DNA from: Glandiceps talaboti | Taxonomy: Eukaryota > Hemichordata > Enteropneusta > Spengelidae | Length of the DNA: 64,000 bases | Direction: 5' to 3' | NCBI RefSeq assembly: GCF_964340395.1 | Contig: NC_135549.1 | Location: forward strand, 8,580,842-8,644,841 | In this document: in pieces, positions 10,831-62,110 of the stretch | Layout of the letters: every line of letters starts with the position of its first letter | Numbering within the stretch: position 1 is the first letter of the stretch | The notes under the pieces: model-generated | Databases searched by the model: none | What the model was told of the DNA's origin: nothing | What the model saw: only the letters and a program-made list of their open reading frames with translations | Translations under genes and position numbers: made by a program

Positions 10831-11759
10831 TCTGTGTTTTCATTTTGTCAATCGACCCCTTACAATAACCCAATAGTCAAGTCCTATTTTTTAGTCTTTA
10901 ACGAGAAAAACACATCGCGATCGGCAAAGAAAACGAATTTGCTGTGTAAACAACACGTATGAAAACTTTACAAACCACAAGCCCAATAAAACCAATTTGA
11001 GACGATGCCATGATTCCCAGTGTACTCTCAATTTAATACTGCAAACTGTTCGGATATTTTAAGGATAGTTTTGTTTCATTGTTCATTTGTTAAACTTTTC
11101 TACCAACTTCTTTCCGGTAGTAAGTTTTAAATATACCGGTATATATATTTGTATTTGACTCCGCCCCAACAACCTACGTGCGATGGTAGGAATAAGTATA
11201 GAACAAAGAGAAAACATGATGAAATGATTACTTGACTCTTGGTGGTTAACCTTACATACTTAGCATAGAGAACTTACCATGTAAGATCAGATTAACTGTT
11301 CATTACCACGTCAACGGTAGCTGAATCTATCAAATTTATATGAACAAAATTAAATCCATACTGTTAGGATTCTGACAGCCCTTCTCAACCAATCTGATTG
11401 ACGTCATTTTGAACAATCACGAATCAGTCTTTTCCCTATTGAACAATCACATTATTTCCTTAGTAACCAATCATAAGTAGATCATTAACAAGTTCGCGGT
11501 AATACGTATGGATTGCTGGGGATTCTATATTAAACTGATGAATATGCAGGAGTTTATCAATAACCAATAAAAGTGTACGTAGGTGCTTTAGTATGTGGTT
11601 GTGCAGTCGTCAATCATTCCAGAACTTCTTCGAAAACAATTTCCCATACAAACTATCTTCAAAAATTCACTCGATAAACGCTAAATATGTAAAGTCTCCA
11701 TAAACGCTGAGTGTGTGTTCTAAGATTTGTTTATATTTCTAATGTATTGGTAGCTTCCG
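10831..11759. other. Intergenic stretch without recognised features
   Basis: AT-rich DNA. No splice-bounded cadherin exon, RNA gene or strong repeat was seen on either strand. The missing 5' exons of gene A could lie here or elsewhere up to 19.3 kb. Confidence 0.4.
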
Positions 11760-12560
11760 CAGCAAATAACCCATCGGCCAGTATTACTACTTTGCGGGCA
11801 GTAACTCGGTATTACTACTTAGGGCAGCATCCCTGTATTACTACTTTGGGGAAGGTAACCCAGTATCACTACTTTGCGGACAGTACTTCTTTTGGGACAG
11901 TAATCCAATATTACTACTTGTGACAGTAACCCAATATTACTACTTGGGGTAGTATCCCAGTATTATTACTTGGGACAGTAACCCAATATTACTATTTGGG
12001 ACATAAACTCAATATCACTACTTTGCGGACAGTACTACTTTGAGGACAGTAACCCAATATTACTACTTGAGTTAGTAACCCAGTATTTCTACTTTGGGGA
12101 CAGTAACCCAGTATTACTACATGGGGCAGTATCTTAGTATTACTACTTTGGGGACAGTAACCCAATATTACTACATGGGGCAGTATCTCAGTATTACTAC
12201 TTTGGATACCCTAACCCAGTATTACTACTTTGGGGCAGTATCCCAGTTTTACTACTTTGGAGGCCCTAACCCAGTATTACTACTTTGGGGCAGTATCTTA
12301 GTGTTACTACTTTGGAGGCCCTAACCCAGTATTACTACTTTGGGGCAGTATCCCAGTTTTACTACTTTGGAGGCCCTAACCCAGTATTACTACTTTGGGG
12401 CAGTATCTTAGTGTTACTACTTTGGAGGCCCTAACCCAGTATTACTACTTTGGGGCAGTATCCCAGTATTACTACTTTGGAGGCCCTAACCCAGTATTAC
12501 TACTTTGGGACAGTATCCCAATATTACTACTTTGGAGGCCCTAACCCAGTATTACTACTG
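11760..12560. repeat. Minisatellite, about 27-28 bp units paired into a 55-bp higher-order unit
   Basis: About 30 units on the theme CCCAGTATTACTACTTTGGGG. In the right half the units alternate as pairs, one ending GGGGCAGTATC and the other GGAGGCCCTAA, giving a 55-bp period. The left half is more degenerate. Frames through it encode only Tyr/Leu-rich repeats with no gene support. Confidence 0.9.
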
Positions 12561-15500
12561 ATCAAATGATTAAATTTTACTACTCCTAATCAAAAACGGG
12601 TTATTTTCCCCAACCTGATACATTATGCCAAAGTCTTAGCGCATGATAAAACTATTTTGACATACATGTATTTCAGCAGCGACCAGCAGCCACCGACACT
12701 CAAAACAAACTCAACGAAGTAGAGTCGTGTGGTATACTTATTTTCAGGTTGTTTACTAGTAACTGTCATCACAATGTACGTAAACTGATTGATGTATAGT
12801 TATTAATTCTTTAGTCTACACTGGTCTTCGGTCCTCTAGTACAGAATGGATTCAATCGAACTCGTGAGAAACCAACCCCAAAATCACATCAACAACAACC
12901 ATAGTAACAAACAAACTTCTAATTAAAATTATTTGGCTATAGCAACTATGTGTTCATACTGTACATTTTTTATACTTCTTAAAGTTACAAATCAAATGTA
13001 TCTAGTATGACGTTAAGATAGTTCCATGTTGTTAAACTACTGAAAGGGAACGACGTGTTGGGATCAAAGGTCAACCAATGCCTTTTGAGGCTTGATGATG
13101 AATGGTACCAGTTATTATTGCGTATTCATAAACGCGACAAAAGTGACCGCCGTAAAAACTGTTTAACTCTTTGACGTCTTTCGTCTTTTGAATACATTTT
13201 GTTACACTGTCATGAACGTACTTCAAAATATTTTCATCCGTGCTACCTACTTGTTTTTATAAGTCTTCACTAGGTCGTACCAAGAACGTGTTTCACCCCA
13301 ACATTAATGATTTCTATTCTGCGGCCTTTACTGTTTTGAGAGAGTATGTCAAAACATTGCTAGTGGTACAATATTTATCGATTCGTTAGTTAGTATTGTG
13401 TTTCGATAACAAACAGCTAAGCACTTGGTGAGGTGATGACGTATTGTTTATCATATGGCTATTGTAGATGTATATACATGTAGGAGATAATTCATAGTTT
13501 TCTGACATCTCTTATTCGGTGTGTGTCACTTGTGTTATATGTTATATACAGACTGTAATATTATGTTTGAATCATCAACAGGTACCTTCATGATAAAAAA
13601 AAAACTGGCTAGTGGTCCCAAATTTAAAGCTCATTTTCACGTTATATACGGTAAATTAATATGCTAATGGTTCTACATTTCAGAAACAACTGTTATCTTT
13701 CTGTAAACACAATCCATTACACCACACTGTCCGTTAACAATGTCACGTATATATGACCGAGCTGAAGATTACAATTTGCCAAATGAAGGTGTATATAAAA
13801 TCGCAAAAGCTTGAAACTCCATCCATTATAAATAGCCTAGGCCAGTACAATAATGTAAAATACATGTATATATACTGCTTTATCAAAACTACAATATATT
13901 GCCTTATTCTAATTAGTTTTACACAAAATCTTAGAAGCGTAAGCTTAGAGTAACCGTAAGCAATGAAAGTGTATATACTATATAGTCAAACGGTTCACAT
14001 CGTCTTCCAACTGTTAGTTACATTAAATTGGTACGTAAAACGGTTTGATTTCAAATTGTCCTAGGCGAGAGTGTAGACGCCTCATCATATAATGAAGTGT
14101 TGCTATAAATGGGATGACAAAACTTGGTATGGTTACACACCAAATATGACTTTGTTTACTTGGATTCTTTTTATTTTGTTTTGATTTCTTGGGCTGTGAT
14201 ACCAAGTAGTTCATTGAAGATTAGTGTAACAGTTGTTTATCGTTTTAAAATATCCTGTTTTCGTTTTATTCATCAAAGCTAATTTGGCACGTGATCTAAT
14301 AGATAAAACGTTGTATTACATATATTTGCCGAGTCAATGGTTAGAATGTTTCAACTCGTTTATCTGTGTTAGTGAATCATGACTGTTTACACGTAAAATT
14401 TGTTCAAACACACCAGGAAACAATAATACTAACGTCTTGAGATTTTTGACAGAATTCTGTCGTAAAGGACTGTCGATACGGTTTACATGTACTCCTGTTT
14501 TAATTGTAATTGTAATTGTTGGTTGGTTGAAGTCTGTGTACAGCCCACACGCTCACATCGTCACATTGATCATTTTGTGGTCTAACGAAATGGTTAGCAT
14601 GTAAAAATATGTTTACACGTACGTGTAGGGGGCCAAAATTGAAGTTTACTATCTTGTATTTCCTTCAAAGTGTAGTCGTAGTAAGCTCGCTATCACGAAA
14701 ATTAATTCCCATCCGACAATAATTTATACAATACACAGAGAGGAAAACAGATCTATGTGGGACATTTCTTAGGATCACCATGCGGTTAACTTTAGTGACT
14801 TATATTGGGAAAATATCATTTTGGCAGATGGACACCACTGTGCGTGAATCTTTGGTCAGGTTTCAATCGATGGAAAATCCTGTGAGTGAGCACATGGCCC
14901 ACTCAATGGTCCATTATGAGAAGTACTTTGTAAAGGAGGAATTCGTCTGAATGTTGCTAATTTTCTTTCAACAGTATCGATTGTTTTATGTTTGACTGTT
15001 TTAACTGCACAGACAATGTTAATTTAATTTTTTTTTAATACGTCACTTGATTATCGCAAACATAACACAGTGATAGAGTTCAAAAAACGATGGTTCATAA
15101 TATATATTTACTAGCACACTTAAGTTTTATATCCTTTCCAGATATAACCATTATCGCGACATTTTATATTTCGCACAAAACATATTTTTCCTAAAAGTCC
15201 TTGAATTTCGTGCAATATCAACTTATATTATGTTTGAGGAGGGAGAGGCAAAATTTAGCCATTACTAATCAAAATAGAACAGTTTACTTACATGCACTCT
15301 TATCAAACTGTAGTAGTAGTAGTAAACCTGCAATCACGCAAATTAATTTCACGCTCGGCATCTTGAAACGTTACTGCATACCCAAGGGCAGGCTCCAAGG
15401 TTCAGTTCGGGAGTCTATCGCATTGATCCGAAGGTCGGAAGTAAAATGTCAGCTAGCTTTCCTGTAACTTTCTTCTCAGGCGTAAAACTATCCCTTTTCA

Positions 15501-18303
15501 AATTATTTCAAGGTTTCAGTGACGCCAATGTATTCTTTGTGTATCATTAGACTTTAATAAGCCTGTTCTGAAGGTGATGACAACATTATCCTCAAAGCTG
15601 TTATCCTTTTACTTATAGCACAGGGGGTAACACTATTTGATCTGCTGAAATCATACATTACATTGTTGTATTATGGACTTTATTCACCTTATTATGTAGA
15701 GTTGTTGGTTGTTGCGCTAAATAAAGAAAGCCATCACATATAGTGATGGTGTAGCACCCCCGGGAGACAATGGTTACCCTAGGCGTCTTCGAAAGTCTTC
15801 TATTCTATGTCTATCATTGTCTTTAATGACTTCCAAAAGGTTCAGGGTTTCTTTCTAGACTTTTCTGCCATTGTTGCAATTGTTACATTACCTTCCATTT
15901 TAAACGCATTGATACAGAGCAACTTTTATTTACGACTTGACGATTCAACAGATTAATGCCGGTATCTTCTGAAGACTCGTTAATTGTTTATATATCTAAG
16001 GTTAGACAAATTTGAAGCGTTTGATTGATGAGAACGAAGAGATTAATTTCTTTTATACACAATGGAAATTACTTGTGCAGAATACGAGTCTCGTTGTGCA
16101 AGTCTAGAATTGGAAGCCATAAATTCCATTAAATGCTGTACATATACGCATATCCAAATATCGATGACGATATGGCATGGCATTTTTTCAGAGACTGGGG
16201 AAGGTTTCCGCTATTAGTATGCTTCGTGCGAAGGTGTTACAAAGGGGTAGTAAACTGATATACATGACCAAATTTAAACAAAGAAGGAGAACGAACGAAC
16301 GAATTAAAGAGACTGTGGCATTCATGGTTGACGTGTTCCTCAACTATTCTAACTTCAACGATGCAGTAATTAAGTTTAAAGTGAGACTTAAGAGGGCGCT
16401 CATCAGAAACGTTGATCGGTGGTAGAGAATGATCGTAAAGAGATGAAAATACTGGCAGGAGGTAATTAAGAATGGATTGCAGACAGACATTAACTCGAGA
16501 CTGGTAGACGGAAAGATATTGTGAAATCAAGACTAGGGTTTTTGTGTGTTGAAACATTGACTTTACCTGAGATTTTCAACTGTTGACTCCACTCGGATGA
16601 AGATGCTTAAATGCGAAAGTCTGATTTTATAATGTATTAAAGTAGTACCATAACGATAATTAATAGGTAAATCCCACAGTTTAAATGACACTAAATGATT
16701 ACATTTAGACGTACTTGGAATCAGCGGGACTGTAGAACGCGTAGCCGTTGCGTAGCCGTAGGACAGCACGCCATCAACGGTGAAACAGGATAATTTCTTA
16801 TCTTATTAGTTGGTTGACTTTGTCCGCTAAAATCTATTTTGCGGCATCCTTTGTTTGTCCACTCTCTTAATTTGTCCGCTATCTTTGCCTTATTTTTTCT
16901 CTTTCTTGTTTTTTCTACTTCTTTTCTGTTCTTTTGATGATGAAATGAAATATATCATAGATCAAGGGAGTTCAACAAGTAAAAAAAAACATGTTGGTCT
17001 TGATTTTATTAAGTTTCGATGTACACACTGACTAATAGGAGAAGTTATACTACAATCAAATATAAATCAAGAGAATTTTATTTATGAAATGTAACATCAA
17101 GGATCCACAAATCTCAAATTGTAAAACAGTTTTTCCGAGCTATCTGGGTTATTATCATCAAACCACCATACATCTGCGGTAATGATAGAAACACTCCCTA
17201 AAGATTGATATGTAATATTAAAAGTAATTAAAAAAAAATTAAATACAATTATTCTATAAGCCTGAAATGGAATGCGAATGGGACATGTACCCTTTAAGTG
17301 TTGTGAAAACTATTCCTGGATATTTTCAATGCAGACGGTCACATTACATATTTTTATTGGAATATATTATATTTTAATGAAATATCTCTCTTCTTGTAAT
17401 GTCATCAAATTTATGAAACTGTTATATGAAGACTTTATCAAACACTTACTGAAATCGAAAAGAAAAGTGGGTGGTCGCTGAGTTTGTTTTCTTGATCTGT
17501 CTAAAGAATTTTGGGTCGTGGTCTCATGCTAACGGACACGAATGTTATGTAAAATCCATCACCCTCACCTCAATTTCTTTTGCTCTCTCAGTCCTACCAC
17601 ACGTGGCGCTCTACTATGACAACCGTGATGAATAAATAGAATCTACGTTCATACGATCGTTAACAACCAGTTTCGCCTCTATGATCAAGGGTGGTAGTCG
17701 TAACATACAAATGTCCAGTATAAATACTTTCACTATCTTCGTTAGGTACTGAAGAAATTGCTTTCCGTCACCTTACTTCAGTTTGATTCACTTTTCTTTG
17801 TCTTTTCTCTTCTCGATTTATTTTAAAGTGACCACTGTTTTTACCATGACATATTGATTAGTAAATTGTAAAACCACTGTGCAAAAGGGTACTTATCGTC
17901 GACAAACGAAGTTACCTTGTGATTCTGTGTAAATAATATTACTTGTAGTTTTCATCCTCAGAGGGTGCCGTCAATGACAGGCGAAAACAAAATAGATTAT
18001 AATTCTTTTCATCTGACATATTCTAAGTCTTTTTTAATGCTTGCAACGGTGAAACCTGACATATTCGCTATGTACTGTTCAAAGTACTACTTCGAATTCA
18101 TTAAGAGGGAGGCTTCGGTGGTATGTCTGTCCAAAAAAAAGACTTAAGTGCATTCTAAACAATGCTAGAATAAAAACTTGATGTTCAACAAAGCAGATTG
18201 CAGTCTTCGTCTGTATCGGGTTACATCATATGCAAACATAAAGGCCTTGGTTTTCAGTTCAATGATTGGACAACAATACTCAATCATGGGACGTACATGG
18301 TGA
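12561..18303. other. Intergenic region with no supported gene
   Basis: Short open frames occur, for example near 15201-15467 and 16177-16425, but none has splice context or a recognisable domain. Near 14680 and 15310 two diverged copies of a short repeat can be seen (GTAGTAAGCTCGCTATCACG and a related block). I see nothing else that can be named. Confidence 0.4.
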
Positions 18304-18334
18304 CATACATACATACATACATACATACATACAT

Positions 18335-18385
<51 letters not shown>

Positions 18386-18550
18386 TACATACATACATAC
18401 ATACATACATACATACATACATACATACATACAGACATACATACATACATACATACATACATACATACATACATACATACATACATACATACATACATAC
18501 ATACATACATACATACAAACAAACAAACAAACAAATAAACAAACAAACAA
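18304..18550. repeat. Compound microsatellite (CATA)n-(CA)n-(CATA)n-(CAAA)n
   Basis: About 245 bp, upstream of the first exon of gene B. It creates long open frames on both strands that are low complexity only (Tyr/Ile/His/Thr or Met/Tyr/Val/Cys). Confidence 0.97.
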
Positions 18551-19323
18551 ATTACATGCCCTCTGTACTGCAATATGTACTACGTTATTGGATGCACTGT
18601 CGTCGAAATAATGTTGTTTCCTTCAGAACTATTTTATTTTTGAATCAAGACTATTTTCTGGGTGTGTTTGTTTGTAATTAACGCACTCACTGAGATCAAT
18701 TGGGTTTTTGTACATTGGGTAATGAGACTTTTAGTTTTACCTCAATGCGTCGTTTAAAACGTTTCATCTATTCGTCACAGTTTTATCCGTAACGGGAAAA
18801 AACGATTATCATTGTGGTGGCAAAAAGTAGCAGGGATGTCTCTTTGTTTGCACAAATTTAGTCGCAACCCAACCATTTCATATACATTTACCATGACAAA
18901 CGGTCATGAGAGGTTAAAGTCTATTGTATACTACGCATGTTTTCTTTGACTTTCCCGCTGTAAGTATGTCATTATCGATTTTACCACAACGCTGGAACTA
19001 TACAAAAAAGGCAAACACTCGTCCTACATGCATCACTGATATGACTGACGTAGTAGTTTATTAGGCAATACAACAGAACAGGTGCGGCCACTTGTTAATT
19101 TACATACATCACGTTCCAGATCCCATGACGATACGGTGACTGGATTGTTAAATGTTACGCCAGAATTTAGCTACAGTGTAGCATACTAGAGAAACTCCTA
19201 CATACTGAAGACGAACCATGCCGGATTAATTTCTAGTTTGTGGATGGTAATTAAGGGGAATATTTGGCTAAGATCACATATATACTTCTAGCTGTACATA
19301 CATGGTAACCAACGCTGATCGCA

Positions 19324-57522
<38,199 letters not shown>

Positions 57523-58017
57523 TCGCACACAAATAAATTCAGCGTTCATTTGAAACCATGATTAACCCAATGACAATGACATTGACAATGACAATGACAT
57601 AAATTGACAATGACGCTGACAATGGATATTATAAGATTAGATAATTATGACAAAGTGTGATCCGATTATCAATTTTAGGAACATAACATTTCTATAGTGA
57701 TTTTGTATTTTATATCGTACTATAAGTATTTAGTAATGTACATAGTGTATATGATGTATAATCTGTATATAATGAGACCTCCAGCGAGTATATCTGTCTG
57801 CACAACTGATGGTTAAATCATGGTAAATGTGCAGTGTACATTTCACAGGGTTGGAGATTCATTTACATTCGATTGAGACGTGAACTATTATTTACACACT
57901 CACACACACACACATACCCAAATATGACTATAGTTTTGTGTATATATAGAGAGAATATAATGCATTTGTATATAATATATAAATATGAAATATAAACATA
58001 TATAAACATATATATAG

Positions 58018-58101
<84 letters not shown>

Positions 58102-59000
58102 TAGGTAGGTCGATTCATATTGACAAGTACCAGAGGACGATAGTGTAAGTTCTGGTATGCATGATCAAAAAGTGTACAGCAATAGAAGGGTTCCAGTTGT
58201 GGACCAGTTGTCACTCTAAAGATAAGGAAGCCCACATAAGGCAAGTGCTGCGTTAAAATTGGTAAGTGTTCGGATTGAGATTCTCTCAAGAATTCTAGAC
58301 AAATCAGCCTGGTACCGAAAAAGAGAAATTTTATAAATGTACATTTTATACATAAGTGTGGATTAAAGAATCGCAGTATTAAAAGTTTTTGAGTTCACGT
58401 GATATTTAGCATTTGAAAGTTTTTTCTTCAACAGATCAGAGCTGTGTTTTTACGAGGTTAACTTGACAAGCCCATACAACTTTAAAAAGGGTTGAGGTAT
58501 ATAGGACCCCTTGAAACTGTAGAGTTTCAATTGCTTTCATACAAAATATAATCGACTTTTACATGCAAACCGTGCTACTTCGTCTATTTGATATTGTATG
58601 GTGAACAAGTGTTTGCTTTTGTGTTTCTTGTTGCCAAAATTCTGTTTTTAATTTGTTAAGTCGTTATCTTCTGTTAGTTTATCTTCTGTTCTGATTTACG
58701 TTTAAGGCAATTTGCAAATTATATAAAAGCACTCAGTTTCTGTAATTGGAGACTATGCTATCTTACTGACAAAATGGACTTCCCCATTCTACAGTGTACT
58801 TCATAGAAACAACTACTTGTCAACTATTCTCATTGTGGGTTTTTTTTCTTTTTAGAACAACATGGCGGTCTGAATATAAATAGTTGGTTTCTAAACAAGT
58901 TTTCATAAAAACCTTTCAATGAAAAGTAATCTCGTAGGTACTACCTTTATGTGCAGACCCCTGCGGTTGTGATCATGTCTGGATGGTTTTAGGCAATAAA
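57523..59000 (+). other. Gene B 3' flank / probable 3' UTR
   Basis: AT-rich DNA after the stop. AATAAA occurs at 57532, too close to the stop to be a likely signal, and again at 58995-59000. The true cleavage site is not determined. A TGACAA-like short tandem repeat (about 57567-57625) and a 79-bp (GT)n tract (58022-58100) lie here. Confidence 0.4.
58022..58100. repeat. (GT)n microsatellite
   Basis: About 39 GT units with almost no interruption, preceded by an ATATAAACATATA-rich stretch. Confidence 0.97.
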
Positions 59001-60406
59001 AATATTTGAAAACTGGCTAGCTTTTGAAAACTCGCTTTGATGAACTGCCCCCCCCCCCGTCCCCACCTCTATGGCTCGTCGCGATAGCTTATGGTATTTT
59101 GGAAACTCACTTTGATGAACTGCCCCCCCCCCTCCCTTTCTCTCTCTCTCTTTCTCTCTCTCTCTATGGCCGGCTCGTTGCGATAGCTTAGGGCGTTTTG
59201 GTAAATCGTTTTGAGGAATTGATCCAGCCCTGCTGCATGTCACGATAGCTTAGGGCGATTTCAGAACCCCCTCTGTGGCACTGACAAATGTTTATAACCA
59301 GGTCACGATGTTGACTCCACGTTATGTCTGCCTATTATACAACAGACTCGTTCTTAGACTATTACACTTTGCGAGTTCTGTGGTATCAAAATCGACCTAC
59401 ATATTCTAGATCTTAGACACAACATATAGACTGATTTGTGAAGATATTCTTTTTTCCGTTGTTGTCGACGCCTTGGTCGACACAGTCATAAACGTGACTT
59501 ATTTAAAGGACTAGGCACTCTCGCCTCCTCAAATCTAAGATAGCTATGCGCCTCCAAGTCGCTCAGTAATCTAAGCATTGACAGACTATTTTACTGAAAA
59601 GAATGAATGCAATATCAAAATCCTACTCGAAACTCAAGTGTTCAGACGTGCCACTTAGGAAAGTTAAGGTTGGTGGCAAGTGTTTGTGAAAGCACGGAGT
59701 AGCTCAATTCAAATGTGTAGATATCACCCAGGACAACCAAAAAACGCCCGAGTTGGCTGCCAAAGGAGTTTTCGTCTCTTCGAGTATGAAAGAGAGAGGG
59801 AGAGGGTGGGAGATGGGAGGGTACATGTATATGTGTGAGGGGAGGAGAGATACGGACATATACACAGGGAGGAGGGGAAGGTTTCGTGTTGAATTGTAAA
59901 ATAAACCTGGAAGATACACATAGCAGTCGTGGAGTGGAGACTTTAGCCTGGTTAATTTTAGGGGAAATTCAAGTCTCGAACCTTAAGAGATTTCATTTAT
60001 GATAGTTTCTGGTATACAATGTAGCATCGAAGAATATGTACACAAATATGAAATGTTTTTCAACATGCCTGCAAATGGAGAGGGCAAATACATTTGTAAT
60101 CAGTTGAAGGTGTATGGGTCCAATTTCGACAATATACACACTGTCACACACTATTACACATAATATTGTTTGTATAGTGTTACGATATTTCACTTCCATT
60201 TTTTGGTGATCACCATTATAAATTCTTGACGAAATTTTCGTGACATGCTATTCTAAATAGTTTTTTCGTTTGTTGGTTTTTAAGGCATAAATCGTGGCAT
60301 GATCGTTTCAGCATATTATTTGGCTTCTTAGTTGGCTAGGTAAACTTAGCAATACAAATACTTTACTATGACGAATGTCTATTTCTACCACCACCACCAC
60401 GTATAC
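59001..60406. other. Intergenic stretch with local repeats
   Basis: Three diverged direct copies of a block containing CGATAGCTTAGGG and GATGAACTGCCCCCCCC occur between about 59010 and 59260, with poly-C and CT runs. An AG-rich tract lies at 59785-59885. No gene is supported. Confidence 0.5.
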
Positions 60407-60775
60407 CTTTCCAAACTAGGCCTTCGTTTCCGAGGAGATCCTGAGTAAAGAAAAATGCAGCGAGGCTTTCGCTAACCAAATAGTGTGTTACAAATGTAGG
60501 CTTGGCTTTGTCAAGGATTAACCCAATTATGTTGAAGTCAGTGGTTGCATTCACGGTGGATGTCATATAGAGGTATGTCCTGTTGTCATTGACCGTCAAT
60601 AGAGATGTCGTGAATGCGGACAGCATCTCTCCTTGGTTTATCTCTTTATATGTGTGTTGATCATCTGTTGTAGTTCAGAAGTCTGTTATTGTGACGTTAT
60701 CAATTCGCCAAACACCACAGTTGGTCTATTCTTGCCATCCTTTGTTTTCTGGCCTTTCACTTTTTTTCGGTTTAC
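60407..60775 (-). pseudogene. Decayed exon with two in-frame stops, family not recognised
   Basis: Minus-strand block bounded by a good acceptor (TTTCTTCAG) and a possible donor (AAAG|GTATAC); 369 bases, phase 1 to 1. The frame reads protein-like across its length: CGVWRIDNVTITDF, then a stop, then QHTYKEINQGEMLSAFTTS, TYLYMTSTVNATTDFNIIGL and THYLVSESLAAFFFTQDLLG. A TAG follows GWQE and a TGA follows TITDF. The 3' part, from a Met at 60626, is open. Either this is a relic exon, or the real exon begins after the second stop. I do not recognise the domain. Confidence 0.45.
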
Positions 60776-61445
60776 CTGAAGAAAAAACAAGTCAGTGTAG
60801 GCCTAATCAATTGAGATGTCATAGCACCGTGCGAATTGGCGAATTGTTGTGATTTATTTTCTGTGTCAAAACAGACTAACATGCAACGAAATTTGTTCAG
60901 GAAGAAAAACAAATACAAGTATATATTCCGTATGCTATGATTTATTGGACTGGATAAAATAGCTGTAGACTGATCTGTTTGAAATGATATGATGTACGTA
61001 TGATTAATTACATTCGACAAGGACTTGAGAGGCTCTTACCAAGATGTGTCTTAATTGGTAGAAGGAGACACGATTATGTCGTGGCACCAACAAATCAAAA
61101 AGGACGCCGAATTGTTGTGTTTGGTTTCTATAGCTGTTGCATTGTATTGAATTGACTACTTGAGTTTCCTATAGGTCACCTCCTACGGTCAGTGAATACC
61201 CATTATCCTTAGTCATACGGGGTTTTTCACGCCAATAATTCCCACCACTGATGATGAAAGCATTTTACATCAAGTCACCGTTATAGAAAACGGATCGGCC
61301 TGCAGCTTCTTATAGCCGAAACGACAACGGATCGCCCTTCTTATTGCCGAACCGGCAGAGGATCACCATCACACTGCGATACAACAACTGGGTGCTGAGC
61401 TAAAAAAAATATAACTTTTTCGTAGACTTAGGACAAGATATAGGA

Positions 61446-61512
61446 ATGGTCCGGGTATACTACAGTTTCTTGTTGCTCTGTCTACTAGAAGTTGAACGTA
61501 CATCAGCTGCTG
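61446..61512 (+). CDS. Gene C exon 1: start codon and signal peptide, gene runs off the right edge
   Basis: ATG in a GGAATGG context, followed by 22 codons: MVRVYYSF, hydrophobic LLLCLL, then EVERTSAA, and a strong donor (CTGCTG|GTAAGT) one base into a codon. This is the size, phase and style of a secreted or membrane-protein first exon, and close in form to exon 1 of gene B. No second exon was recognised before 64,000, so the protein family is unknown. It could be another cadherin of this cluster. Confidence 0.5.
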
Positions 61513-61740
61513 GTAAGTAACATCAAAATAATACAATATACAGGAACAATGCTAATGAAACAGCTTTTAAATTTATAAAATTCTGTTCAGAAGTCCGTTC
61601 AGAAGTCCGATTTGCTTTTACGGTGTCATACTCACGGTGACAAAATTGTAATCATGACAAACAGTTGGTTGAAAAATAAAGGTGTGGAAAAATGAAAATA
61701 GCCAAATCTGTGTTTCTATATCAAGGTCAATTTTTTGGTG

Positions 61741-62110
61741 ATATTTGATTTATTTTATTGATTTATTTAATGGAAGACCAACGAGAATAATTCCCATTTA
61801 CAGGCTCCTAAAAATGACAAACTCTAAAAACAGGCATGAACAATACAAAACACACAAACATTTCAAACAAACAAAACTAACAGAATGCACGTAAAAAACA
61901 CATTACAAGGCATAATATGTAAAAACCAATCTTACCAGATGCACTTGAGATAAAAATCTTGCATTTTTAAAATTTATCTTAGATAAATTAAAGTCAATAT
62001 TCGAAATACTACAATAAAGATCATTACAAGTTGTCATACATCTCTGAATGGCATAGTATTTTAAAAAATATTAATTCTACTGACATCAGGTGTAAAACAA
62101 GCAAATTATC
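61741..62110 (-). mobile_element. LINE-like 3' tail, second copy
   Basis: On the minus strand it ends GAGCCTGTAAATGGGAATTA, then TTCTCGTTGGTCTTCC and ATTAAATAAATCAATAAA. It is a diverged relative of the copy at 9640-10020. No coding region is left. It lies in the presumed first intron of gene C. Confidence 0.45.

Noticed and set aside
16177-16425. 82-codon plus-strand frame rich in Arg/Lys
   Set aside because: No motif, no splice support and overlapping antisense frames; probably chance.
18165-18611. Long open frames on both strands of Tyr/Ile/His/Thr or Met/Tyr/Val/Cys
   Set aside because: They are translations of the (CATA)n-(CA)n microsatellite and have no start, splice or domain support.
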